From assembly GCA_966430775.1 (NCBI GenBank), contig CBJMMB010000002.1:1-64000 (forward strand): DNA of 64,000 nt. The letters are read 5' to 3'. This document shows positions 1 to 6,714 of this stretch, in pieces; position 1 is the first letter of the stretch; each line of letters begins with the position of its first letter. The translations under genes and the position numbers were made by a program. The notes below the pieces were generated by a model, which saw nothing but the letters and a program-made list of their open reading frames with translations, ran no database searches and was not told where the DNA came from. The DNA comes from Dyella_B sp966430775 (GTDB taxonomy: Bacteria; Pseudomonadota; Gammaproteobacteria; Xanthomonadales; Rhodanobacteraceae).

Positions 1-1
1 C

Positions 2-76
2 GTGCTGGATGTATTGATTGCGCTGGTGATGTGGAGCATTGCGGGCAAGCTGCTGTTGTCCTTCCTGGTGCACTGA
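2..76 (+). CDS. C-terminal fragment of a membrane protein (cut by window edge)
   Basis: An open frame enters from the left edge and stops at TGA 74-76. The 24 visible residues are strongly hydrophobic (IALVMWSIAGKLLLSFLVH at the end), so this is the last transmembrane segment of an integral membrane protein. The family cannot be named from so little. It converges on the DoxX gene, with a long palindrome between them. Confidence 0.55.
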   Translation: MLDVLIALVMWSIAGKLLLSFLVH

Positions 77-80
77 TCTC

Positions 81-172
81 CCCGTAGGTTGGGCTGAGGC
101 GCAGCCGAACCCCAACGCAAGCATGTGGATGGCAACGTTGGGGTTCGGCTGCGCCTCAGCCCAACCTACGGG
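81..172. repeat. GTAGG-ended palindromic repeat, copy P1
   Basis: The outer ends are CCCGTAGGTTGGG and its complement, the inner arms are GCTGAGGCGCAGCC and complement, and the two arms are separated by about 20 bases. The element lies between convergent genes, so it may fold as a bidirectional terminator. Related copies are at 4806, 21451, 21639, 48926 and 62824. Confidence 0.85.
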
Positions 173-186
173 ACATTGCGCGTTGA

Positions 187-648
187 TCAATCGTACGTGC
201 GGATGCCCAGCCAGCGCGCCACCAGCGTATCCAGGCTCGCCTTGCCCGGTCCTGCGATCAGGAACCAGAAGAAGATCAGCGAATAGACCACTTCGTCGGC
301 CTCGACATAGTCGTCCAATCCCATCAGGTTGGTCGATACCACCAGGGTCACCGCAACGACCATGTTGATGATCATCGGAATGGTGACCAGGCGCGTAAAC
401 AAGCCGAGCATCAGCAGCAGGCCGCCGAGCAGTTCGGTCCACGCCGACAGCGCCGCGCTGAAGGCCGGGTGAGGAATGCCCCACCCCACGAAGCGCTGCG
501 TAAAGCCGTCGAGGTTGTGCACCTTGGCGATGCCGGTTTCCAGCCAGAAGTAGCCGAACACCAGCCGCACCACCAACGGAGCGAGCCAGCGCCAGGCATG
601 CGCAATGCCAAGCAGGCGCGAAGCGGTTGTAGCCACGATATGACGCAT
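187..648 (-). CDS. DoxX family membrane protein (possible bufferin-locus partner)
   Basis: A 153-residue protein with about four hydrophobic segments and the DoxX hallmark near the N-terminus (VRLVFGYFWLETGIAKV), followed by WTELLGGLLLMLGLFTR. DoxX-type proteins accompany the DUF692/DUF2063 pair in many bufferin operons, where they are proposed to handle redox or membrane steps. Here the gene is divergent from bufABC with about 245 bp between the starts, so a shared control region is plausible. The exact role is unknown. The start at 648 follows an AGGA-like sequence. Confidence 0.8.
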   Translation of the reverse strand: MRHIVATTASRLLGIAHAWRWLAPLVVRLVFGYFWLETGIAKVHNLDGFTQRFVGWGIPHPAFSAALSAWTELLGGLLLMLGLFTRLVTIPMIINMVVAVTLVVSTNLMGLDDYVEADEVVYSLIFFWFLIAGPGKASLDTLVARWLGIRTYD

Positions 649-894
649 TGCACATATTCCTGCTCATGAAGTGAGCGCATGATGCGCGGGCTCGCCCACG
701 CCCTCCATATCCAGACGTCCAGGTTTTCTTGCCTGGCATCCGCTGGACGAACGGGCATAAATGCGGGATGCATGGGTGCAGCGACCGATGGATCGGAGCA
801 GCACAATGCGCTTGTCCGGATTCGCAGCTCCCCTGCGCGATGGACCCATTCCGTGCCGCCATGCGGCGCCTACAAACTTCTTGGAGCCATAGAT

Positions 895-1167
895 ATGAAC
901 ATCAAGACAGTCAATGCCAGCGCCATGGCCGTGATGGTCGCCGGCCTGTTCGCCGCCGCCGCCGTGTCCGCCGCGCCCGTTGGTGGCCACGATTCCGGCG
1001 ACCAGGCCGCGGTCAAGTGCGTGAACTCTTCCTCCTGCAAGGGCCACGGCGCCTGCAAGCAGGCCACCAATTCGTGCAAGGGTCAGAACTCGTGCAAGGG
1101 TGAAGGCTTCACCATGCAGAAGACCCAGGCCGATTGCGCAGCGGCACAGGCTGCAGCGAAGAAGTAA
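895..1167 (+). CDS. bufA: Bufferin-type metallophore precursor peptide (BufA2-like)
   Basis: A 90-residue protein with a signal peptide (hydrophobic AVMVAGLFAAAAVSA, cleavage expected near residue 27) and a short mature part containing six cysteines in SCKG repeats (KCVNSSSCKGHGAC, SCKGQNSCKGEGF, then ADC). This matches the BufA2 class of periplasmic ribosomal peptide metallophores, whose cysteines are modified by the DUF692 enzyme and which sequester copper. The start at ATG 895 is preceded by TTGGAG; longer upstream frames lack a signal peptide. bufB begins 48 bp downstream after a perfect hairpin. The modification and bound metal are inferred from family knowledge. Confidence 0.82.
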   Translation: MNIKTVNASAMAVMVAGLFAAAAVSAAPVGGHDSGDQAAVKCVNSSSCKGHGACKQATNSCKGQNSCKGEGFTMQKTQADCAAAQAAAKK

Positions 1168-1178
1168 TGTCGCACTCT

Positions 1179-1201
1179 CCCTCTCCCCGGAGGGGAGAGG
1201 G
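1179..1201 (+). promoter_or_regulatory. Hairpin between bufA and bufB
   Basis: A perfect inverted repeat, CCCTCTCC...GGAGAGGG (positions 1179-1201), sits between the precursor and its maturase with no following T-run. It could stabilise the bufA transcript end or attenuate read-through so that peptide exceeds enzyme. It could also simply be a dispersed repeat, since a similar CTCCCTCCCCTGCA palindrome occurs at 19368. Confidence 0.5.
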
Positions 1202-1215
1202 AATCGGCATTCGCA

Positions 1216-2076
1216 ATGAGCCACGCCATGACCGCATCACGCCCCGACTCGCTCCCCTACCTCGGCTACGGCCTCGGCCTGCGCGTCGATCACTACGAAG
1301 CGCTGCTGGCCAAGCCTGCGCAAGTGCAATGGCTGGAAGTGGTATCGGAAAACTACATGGTCGACGGTGGCCTGCCGCTGGTATGGCTCGATCGTTTCCG
1401 CGAGCGCTATCCGCTGGTGATGCACGGCGTGTCGATGTCGATCGGCAGCGCCGATCCACTCGACGAAGACTATCTCGCACGGCTTGTCGCACTCGCGCAG
1501 CGCGTGGAACCCGCATGGGTGTCCGATCACCTGTGCTGGACTGGCGTGCAAGGCGTCAACCTGCACGATCTGATGCCGCTGCCGTATACGGAAGAAGCAT
1601 TGAACCACGTGGTCAGCCGCGTGCAGCACGTGCAGGATAAGCTCAAGCGCCGCATCCTGCTGGAAAACGTCTCCAGCTACGTCAGCTTTGCGCAATCGCA
1701 GCTGACCGAATGGGAATTTCTCGCCGAGGTGGCCGAGCGCGCCGATTGCCTGATCCTGCTCGACATCAACAACGTGCACGTCAGCGCGATGAATCACGGC
1801 TTTTCCGCGCTGGATTACCTGCGCGGCATTCCGGTGTCGCGCGTGCAGCAGTTCCACCTGGCCGGTTACGAACAGGGCGAACAACTGATCATCGACACGC
1901 ACGATGCGGCGGTGTCCAACGCCGTCTGGGATCTCTACGTGCAAGCCGTGCGCCGCTTCGGGCGCGTGTCGACCATGATCGAGCGCGACGATCATTTCCC
2001 GCCGCTGCCCGAACTGATCGCCGAACTCGAGCATGCCCGCACCCTGGCCGAGCCGCTGCTTAAGGACGCGGCATGA
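1216..2076 (+). CDS. bufB: DUF692 multinuclear non-heme iron oxidative enzyme, BufB-like
   Basis: A 286-residue TIM-barrel protein of the MNIO/DUF692 family. Visible signatures in order are EVVSENYM, MHGVSMSIGS, VSDHLCW, LLENVSSY, LLDINNVHVSA, FHLAGY, DTHD and IERDD; these His/Asp/Glu residues build the multi-iron site. Family members post-translationally modify cysteines of a small precursor peptide, and here the precursor is encoded directly upstream. The protein is cytoplasmic, so modification would precede export. The stop overlaps bufC by four bases (2073-2076). The start may be 1216 or the internal ATG 1228. Confidence 0.88.
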   Translation: MSHAMTASRPDSLPYLGYGLGLRVDHYEALLAKPAQVQWLEVVSENYMVDGGLPLVWLDRFRERYPLVMHGVSMSIGSADPLDEDYLARLVALAQRVEPAWVSDHLCWTGVQGVNLHDLMPLPYTEEALNHVVSRVQHVQDKLKRRILLENVSSYVSFAQSQLTEWEFLAEVAERADCLILLDINNVHVSAMNHGFSALDYLRGIPVSRVQQFHLAGYEQGEQLIIDTHDAAVSNAVWDLYVQAVRRFGRVSTMIERDDHFPPLPELIAELEHARTLAEPLLKDAA

Positions 2077-2840
2077 GTACGCTGCAAGCGATCCAGCAGC
2101 AGATGTTGGAAGCCGTGCTCGCTGCAAAAACCGCCTCGCTGCCGCCGATCCACAGCGACGCCATCGCCGATGCGCACAGTAGGTTGGCCGTCTACCAGCA
2201 TGGCTACCGCATCCGCCTGCGCGATGCGCTGAAGAACGAATTCGCCGGCTTGCGATGCATGGCCGGCCGCGGCTTCGATGCGCTGCTGGATGCCTATGTG
2301 GAAACGCATCCATCCGGCCACTACAACATTCGCTGGTATGGCGCGGGCCTGGCGAATTTTCTGCAAGGCGCACATTCCGATCGCCCTCAATTGTCGGAAA
2401 TGGCCCGGCTGGATTGGGCGATTTCCACCGTGTTCGACGCCGCCGATGAAGCTAGCCTCGGCATCAGCGAGCTCGCGGGCATTCCGCCCGATGCATGGGC
2501 CGGCTTGCGCCTGCTGCCGCAAGCCAATCTCCACACGCTGGTTTGCGCGTACAACGTGGATGCCTTCCGGCGCGCGGCCGATCGCGCCGAAGCACGCCCG
2601 CATCTGCACCGATACGCCAGGCCGCGCCGCCTGCTGGTGTGGCGCCAGGCCATGTCGGTGCATTACCGGCGGCTGGACGAGGACGAATGGCAAGTCCTTG
2701 CGGCCGCCCAGCGCGGCGAAACGTTTGCCGCACTGTGCGCCATCCTGGCCGAGCGCCATGGCGAAACCGCCGCCATGGGCCGCATGGTGGCCTTGCTCCA
2801 GGCCTGGGCCGGCGCCGGCCTGCTGCGGGGCCTGGGATGA
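2073..2840 (+). CDS. bufC: DUF2063 partner protein, BufC-like
   Basis: A 255-residue protein whose N-terminal half is the DUF2063 (putative DNA-binding/HvfC-BufC) domain: a helical segment with LAVYQHGYRIRLRDALKNEF followed by the C-terminal domain. In this family it pairs with the DUF692 enzyme and is thought to present the precursor peptide. It starts inside the bufB stop codon (ATGA overlap), showing tight translational coupling. Confidence 0.85.
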   Translation: MSTLQAIQQQMLEAVLAAKTASLPPIHSDAIADAHSRLAVYQHGYRIRLRDALKNEFAGLRCMAGRGFDALLDAYVETHPSGHYNIRWYGAGLANFLQGAHSDRPQLSEMARLDWAISTVFDAADEASLGISELAGIPPDAWAGLRLLPQANLHTLVCAYNVDAFRRAADRAEARPHLHRYARPRRLLVWRQAMSVHYRRLDEDEWQVLAAAQRGETFAALCAILAERHGETAAMGRMVALLQAWAGAGLLRGLG

Positions 2841-2904
2841 TGTAACCGCCGCCGCACTTCCTGCGAATAGCTGGCATAGCGTCCCGCCATGGAAGTGTCG
2901 CCAC

Positions 2905-3849
2905 ATGTACATCGAGCACGCCTGCAGCTTTGCCAGCGATCCATGTCCGCCGCGGCTGGAACCGGCGCTGGAAGCCCTGCTCAATCAATCGATGCTGCGG
3001 GTCGAGGTGATGGACGAGCTGTGGCAATGTGGCTCCCGTTTCTTCGACGAGCCGCGCCTTGCGTATGGCGTGTTCCACCTGATCGGCGTCGGCCAGTGCG
3101 AAGTGGTGAGTGACGCGCTCGGCGAACCCTTGCTGCTGGAACCCGGCGACCTGGTGGTGTTCCCGCACGGCGATGCGCATCGCCTGCGTGCGGCGCCGAC
3201 CGGCGACACCCCCATCACGCGCATGATCTGCGGCGAACTGCATTTTTCCAGCCACACGCAGCATCCGCTCAAGCACGCCCTGCCCGCCTGTTTCGTGGTC
3301 CGCGCCACACAGGCCAACAGCTTGTTCCGCAACCTCTCGGCCATGATGATCGGCATGACCGACGCCGGCGTGCCCGGTCGCCAGGTGCTGCTCAACAAGC
3401 TGGCCGATACGCTGTTTACGCTGGCGATCTGCGACTACGCGCAGCGCCATGCCGATCGCCGCGGCCTGTTCACTGCCCTCACCGACGTGCGCATCTGCAA
3501 GGTGCTGCAGGCCGTGCACGAACGCCCCGGCGATCCCTGGACCATGCAGGCGATGGCCTCGCTGGCGTGCATGTCGCGCTCGGCCTTCGCCGAACGCTTT
3601 GCCCAGCTGATGAAGATGCCGCCGATGCAATACGTCACCCAGTGGCGCGTCAGCGTGGCCGAACGCCTGCTGCACGACCGCCAGCTCTCGGTCGCCGCTA
3701 TCGCCGAACAGCTGGGTTACCGCAGCGAGGCCGCGTTCCGCCGGCTGTTCAAACGGGTCAGCGGCATCTGCCCGGGCCGGATCCGCGCCGCCCGCCAGCA
3801 AGCCGGCATCCGACCGGAACTGCGCCACCCGCTGCGCCCCGCCGCCTGA
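2905..3849 (+). CDS. AraC family transcriptional regulator with Cupin_6 sensor domain
   Basis: A 314-residue regulator. Residues about 10-190 form a cupin-type sensor (PGDLVVFPHGDAHRL), and residues about 205-305 carry two helix-turn-helix motifs (MASLACMSRSAFAERFAQL and IAEQLGYRSEAAFRRLFKR). The ATG at 2905 is the first start that excludes low-complexity upstream frame. It lies 64 bp after bufC on the same strand, so it may be co-transcribed and control the buf locus, but neither the signal nor the target is visible. Confidence 0.85.
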   Translation: MYIEHACSFASDPCPPRLEPALEALLNQSMLRVEVMDELWQCGSRFFDEPRLAYGVFHLIGVGQCEVVSDALGEPLLLEPGDLVVFPHGDAHRLRAAPTGDTPITRMICGELHFSSHTQHPLKHALPACFVVRATQANSLFRNLSAMMIGMTDAGVPGRQVLLNKLADTLFTLAICDYAQRHADRRGLFTALTDVRICKVLQAVHERPGDPWTMQAMASLACMSRSAFAERFAQLMKMPPMQYVTQWRVSVAERLLHDRQLSVAAIAEQLGYRSEAAFRRLFKRVSGICPGRIRAARQQAGIRPELRHPLRPAA

Positions 3850-4012
3850 TAAATCCGTCGGTTGCAGCCGCTTCCTGGAAACGTGGCATCATCTCCCAAG
3901 GCGCGTTGAGAAACCGCTCAGACTGGTGCTGTCCCGCCGCGATTATTGAACGATCTGGTTTGTCTATCGGGCGGGCCCATTTCACGGCGTGGCATTGAAG
4001 GAGATCAGCTGC

Positions 4013-4798
4013 ATGGCATCGTTTCGAGGCGGCAGGGACGGCAACGCCACCAGAACCGCTCGTCCCGCGCTTCCGCGGCGACTTCGCAACGGCGTAGGGC
4101 CCATGGCCGCGCGTAACCTGCATGGGCACGTGGTGCAGGTGCTGGGGCAGCGCATTGTCAGCGGGGCCATCAAGCAAGGCGAGGTGCTGCCGCCCGAAGC
4201 CACCATGGCCGAGGAAATGGAAGTGAGCCGCACCTCCCTGCGCGAGGCGATGAAGGTGCTGTCGGCCAAGGGCCTGGTGGAGGCGCGGCCCAAGGTCGGC
4301 ACGCGCGTGCGCGATGCGCGCTTCTGGAGCCAGCTCGACGCGGATGTGCTCGCCTGGCGCTGCGCGTCGATGCCCACCGCGGACTTCGTGCAGAAGCTGT
4401 CGGAAATGCGCGAGATCATCGAACCGGCCGCCGCCGCAAGCGCAGCCAGCCATCGCACCGTGACGCAGTTGAAGCGCATGCAGGTCGCGTTCGATGCGAT
4501 GGAGGCCTCGCACGATCCGGAATCCTGGACCAGCGCCGATATCGACTTCCACGAAGCGATCCTCGCGGCCACCGGCAACGAATTGCTGATTTCGCTGTTC
4601 TCGGTGATCGAAACGGCGCTGAGCAGCTACTTCACCATGTCCGCGCTCACCGCGGTCAATTTCAAGTACTCGCTGCCGCAGCATCGCGCGGTGTTGCAGG
4701 CCATCCGCGAGAAGGATGCGGAAGCGGCGCAAAAGGCGATGCTCAAGGTGATTTCCGATACGCGCGAGAACCTGAGCAACAAGCGCCGCAAAGCTTGA
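4013..4798 (+). CDS. FadR-subfamily GntR regulator, paralogue 1
   Basis: A 261-residue protein with an N-terminal winged helix-turn-helix (VSRTSLREAMKVLSAKGLVEA) and a C-terminal FCD all-helical ligand domain (EMREIIEP, DFHEAILAATGNE, QHRAVLQAI). The start at 4013 is set by AAGGAG nine bases upstream; conserved sequence begins about 30 residues later at ARNLHGH. It is closely similar along its length to the regulator at 12461 that heads the galactonate operon. FCD regulators of this type usually respond to sugar acids. It stands alone, beside the GH93-like gene and convergent with it. Confidence 0.88.
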   Translation: MASFRGGRDGNATRTARPALPRRLRNGVGPMAARNLHGHVVQVLGQRIVSGAIKQGEVLPPEATMAEEMEVSRTSLREAMKVLSAKGLVEARPKVGTRVRDARFWSQLDADVLAWRCASMPTADFVQKLSEMREIIEPAAAASAASHRTVTQLKRMQVAFDAMEASHDPESWTSADIDFHEAILAATGNELLISLFSVIETALSSYFTMSALTAVNFKYSLPQHRAVLQAIREKDAEAAQKAMLKVISDTRENLSNKRRKA

Positions 4799-4805
4799 AA
4801 ATCTT

Positions 4806-4898
4806 CCCGTAGGTTGGGCTGAGGCGAAGCCGAACCCCAACGTCTAGATGTGACATGGCAACGTTGGGGTTCGGCTTCGCCTCAGCCCAACCTACGGG
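4806..4898. repeat. GTAGG-ended palindromic repeat, copy P2
   Basis: Same architecture and inner arms as P1 (GCTGAGGCGAAGCC). It begins 8 bp after the stop of the FadR regulator and ends 9 bp before the stop of the convergent secreted enzyme, filling the whole convergent spacer. It is likely a bidirectional terminator as well as a dispersed repeat. Confidence 0.85.
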
Positions 4899-4906
4899 GA
4901 GGCACG

Positions 4907-6457
4907 TCATGATGTGGGATCGAATTCGATGTAGTCGAGATCGTAGGCGTGTTCCGCACCCATCATTTCGATCGTGTTGTCGCCCTGCTTCAGACTGACG
5001 CGCACGTCCATCACGTTCCAACCGCTGTCGCCATCCGGCCTGCCGCCGCCGGCGGGAACCGCAACACCATTGACACTGATACGCGGTGTCGCAGGCAATC
5101 CCATATCTTCATAGCGCAAACGCAACACATGCACGCCGCCTTGCTCGCGATAAACGTCGAACCTCAGCTTGCCATACGGCGCTGACGCAATCCGCGCAAA
5201 GCGACGGTTGGACGCATGCGAATCGCCGATCACCACCGCATTGGTGCGCGCGGCGTCTTCCGCTTCATAGCGACTGAAATTGAGCGATGCCTGCGCATAC
5301 AGCATCACGTTGTAGGCCGCCTGCCAGGCATGCTCCAGTTCCGGCGCCGATGAAGACGTGATGTGCAGGAAACGACCATCCTTCTGTTGCAACAGCGCTT
5401 GCGTCCAGCCTGCATGGATATTGCCGGTCACCTTCTGCACCGGCGCCGGCACTTCCCACCACGGACCGCGGCCGCCGTCGTTGTTCCAATAAAGGCTGCG
5501 GCCGGCCGCATCGCCATTGCCGCCCGCACGTTCGGCGGACACGACGATCACGCCCTGCGATCCACCCACCGGGAACCAGCTCACCACCGGACACGCCGCA
5601 GGCCACGCGCCGCCTTCGGTCTGTACTGCTGTGCCGTGATCGGCGGGATCGCCAAAATGCAGGCCGTCCGCGCTGAATTTCAGATGGACCTGGCCGTTGT
5701 TTGCGCCGTCGATATCCTCGTAGTTCATCACGTAACGCCGATCGGGCAGGCGCGTCACGATCGCCATGCCGGGACGCTCCACGCCGCCGGGCATCGCCAC
5801 GTCCACTGTTTCCTCGCCCCAGCTCTTGCCGCCATCGCTGGAAAGCCTGTGCGCGAGAATCTGGTTGAAGCCTTCGTGCTTGTGCTGCTCGCTGGAGTAG
5901 TACGCGATCATCCGGCCATCGTCGAGGATGTGGATGTTCGGTTCCCACACGCCGCGATTGTCCTTGTCTTCCGGATGGCCACCGCCGTGCACGATCGAGC
6001 CGCGGTAGTGCCAGCTCCTGCCTTGATCGGTGGATGCGTAGAGTTGCAGGTCCTCTTCGACCACGTGTCCCTTGGCATCGTTGCGCGTGGCGTTGGCCGC
6101 GAGCAGCAGGGTACCGCGTTTCAAGTCACCGCTGTCGCGCTGCATCCGGGAAATATTCGGTTGCCAGCGCAATTGCCATTGCGGATTGCCGGCATGAACC
6201 TGGTCGACCACGTTCTGCATGAAGTGCCAGGTCTTGCCGGCATCGTTGCTTGCATAGAGCGGAATGCCTGCCATGCCTTCCTGTTCGAATACCAGCAGCA
6301 GACGACCATTGTCTTGCTGCGATAGCTGCACTACCGATGCGTAACCTGTGCCCTTGGCCAGAAACTGGCCGCTAGCCGCATCCGGCGGTTGGTCCTGCGC
6401 AGAAGCCGCCGCCGCAAGCAACAGGCAAACCGTATAAATACATAGCGTTCGACGCAT
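4907..6457 (-). CDS. Secreted sialidase-fold exo-glycosidase, probable GH93-like exo-arabinanase, with C-terminal CBM-like domain
   Basis: A 516-residue exported protein (signal peptide CIYTVCLLLAAAASA). Residues about 30-390 form a six-bladed propeller with Asp-box motifs (SNDAGKTW, STDQGRSW, SSDGGKSW). The last about 125 residues (RYEAEDAARTN... YDLDYIEFD) resemble a CBM6/CBM35-type carbohydrate-binding module. Propellers of this kind include sialidases (GH33) and exo-1,5-alpha-L-arabinanases (GH93); the arabinan setting favours GH93. The start has GAGGATGA three bases upstream. It lies downstream of the TonB receptor but is separated by a terminator, so it probably has its own promoter. 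Substrate is inferred. Confidence 0.65.
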   Translation of the reverse strand: MRRTLCIYTVCLLLAAAASAQDQPPDAASGQFLAKGTGYASVVQLSQQDNGRLLLVFEQEGMAGIPLYASNDAGKTWHFMQNVVDQVHAGNPQWQLRWQPNISRMQRDSGDLKRGTLLLAANATRNDAKGHVVEEDLQLYASTDQGRSWHYRGSIVHGGGHPEDKDNRGVWEPNIHILDDGRMIAYYSSEQHKHEGFNQILAHRLSSDGGKSWGEETVDVAMPGGVERPGMAIVTRLPDRRYVMNYEDIDGANNGQVHLKFSADGLHFGDPADHGTAVQTEGGAWPAACPVVSWFPVGGSQGVIVVSAERAGGNGDAAGRSLYWNNDGGRGPWWEVPAPVQKVTGNIHAGWTQALLQQKDGRFLHITSSSAPELEHAWQAAYNVMLYAQASLNFSRYEAEDAARTNAVVIGDSHASNRRFARIASAPYGKLRFDVYREQGGVHVLRLRYEDMGLPATPRISVNGVAVPAGGGRPDGDSGWNVMDVRVSLKQGDNTIEMMGAEHAYDLDYIEFDPTS

Positions 6458-6507
6458 GCTTCATCCTCGAACGGTAAAGCGGCGGCCGCACGCATGCGAC
6501 CGCCAGG

Positions 6508-6541
6508 AATAAAAAAAAGGAGCACCGCGAACGATGCTCCC
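6508..6541 (-). terminator. Intrinsic terminator after the TonB receptor gene
   Basis: On the minus strand GGAGCA and TGCTCC pair (6519-6524 with 6535-6540) and are followed by a run of eight T residues. It lies between the receptor stop and the next minus-strand start at 6457. Confidence 0.8.
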
Positions 6542-6552
6542 GAGGGGAACCA

Positions 6553-6714
6553 GAGGATGAGCTGATCGATTCTGCGTCGGCGCCATCGGCCCTGTCTGTC
6601 CGCATGCCTTCGGTCCGCCGGCTCGACAGACAGCCAGTCTGCCTTCGCCGACGGCCCTGTGGCCTGCGAACAGACAGAACCGATGGCATCCGCGCAGAAT
6701 CAATCAACTCATCC
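6553..6714. repeat. Long imperfect inverted repeat with CCAGTCTG core, copy E1
   Basis: The arms are about 54 bp (6553-6607 and 6661-6714), roughly 85% complementary, around a centre containing AGACAGCCAGTCTGCC. The repeat ends at the stop codon of the TonB receptor gene. A second element with the same centre but different arms lies at 16690-16870. Confidence 0.75.

Noticed and set aside
2278..2904. Longer N-terminus for the AraC regulator
   Set aside because: The extension overlaps bufC in another frame and is Pro/Arg/Trp/Cys-rich; the cupin domain begins after ATG 2905.
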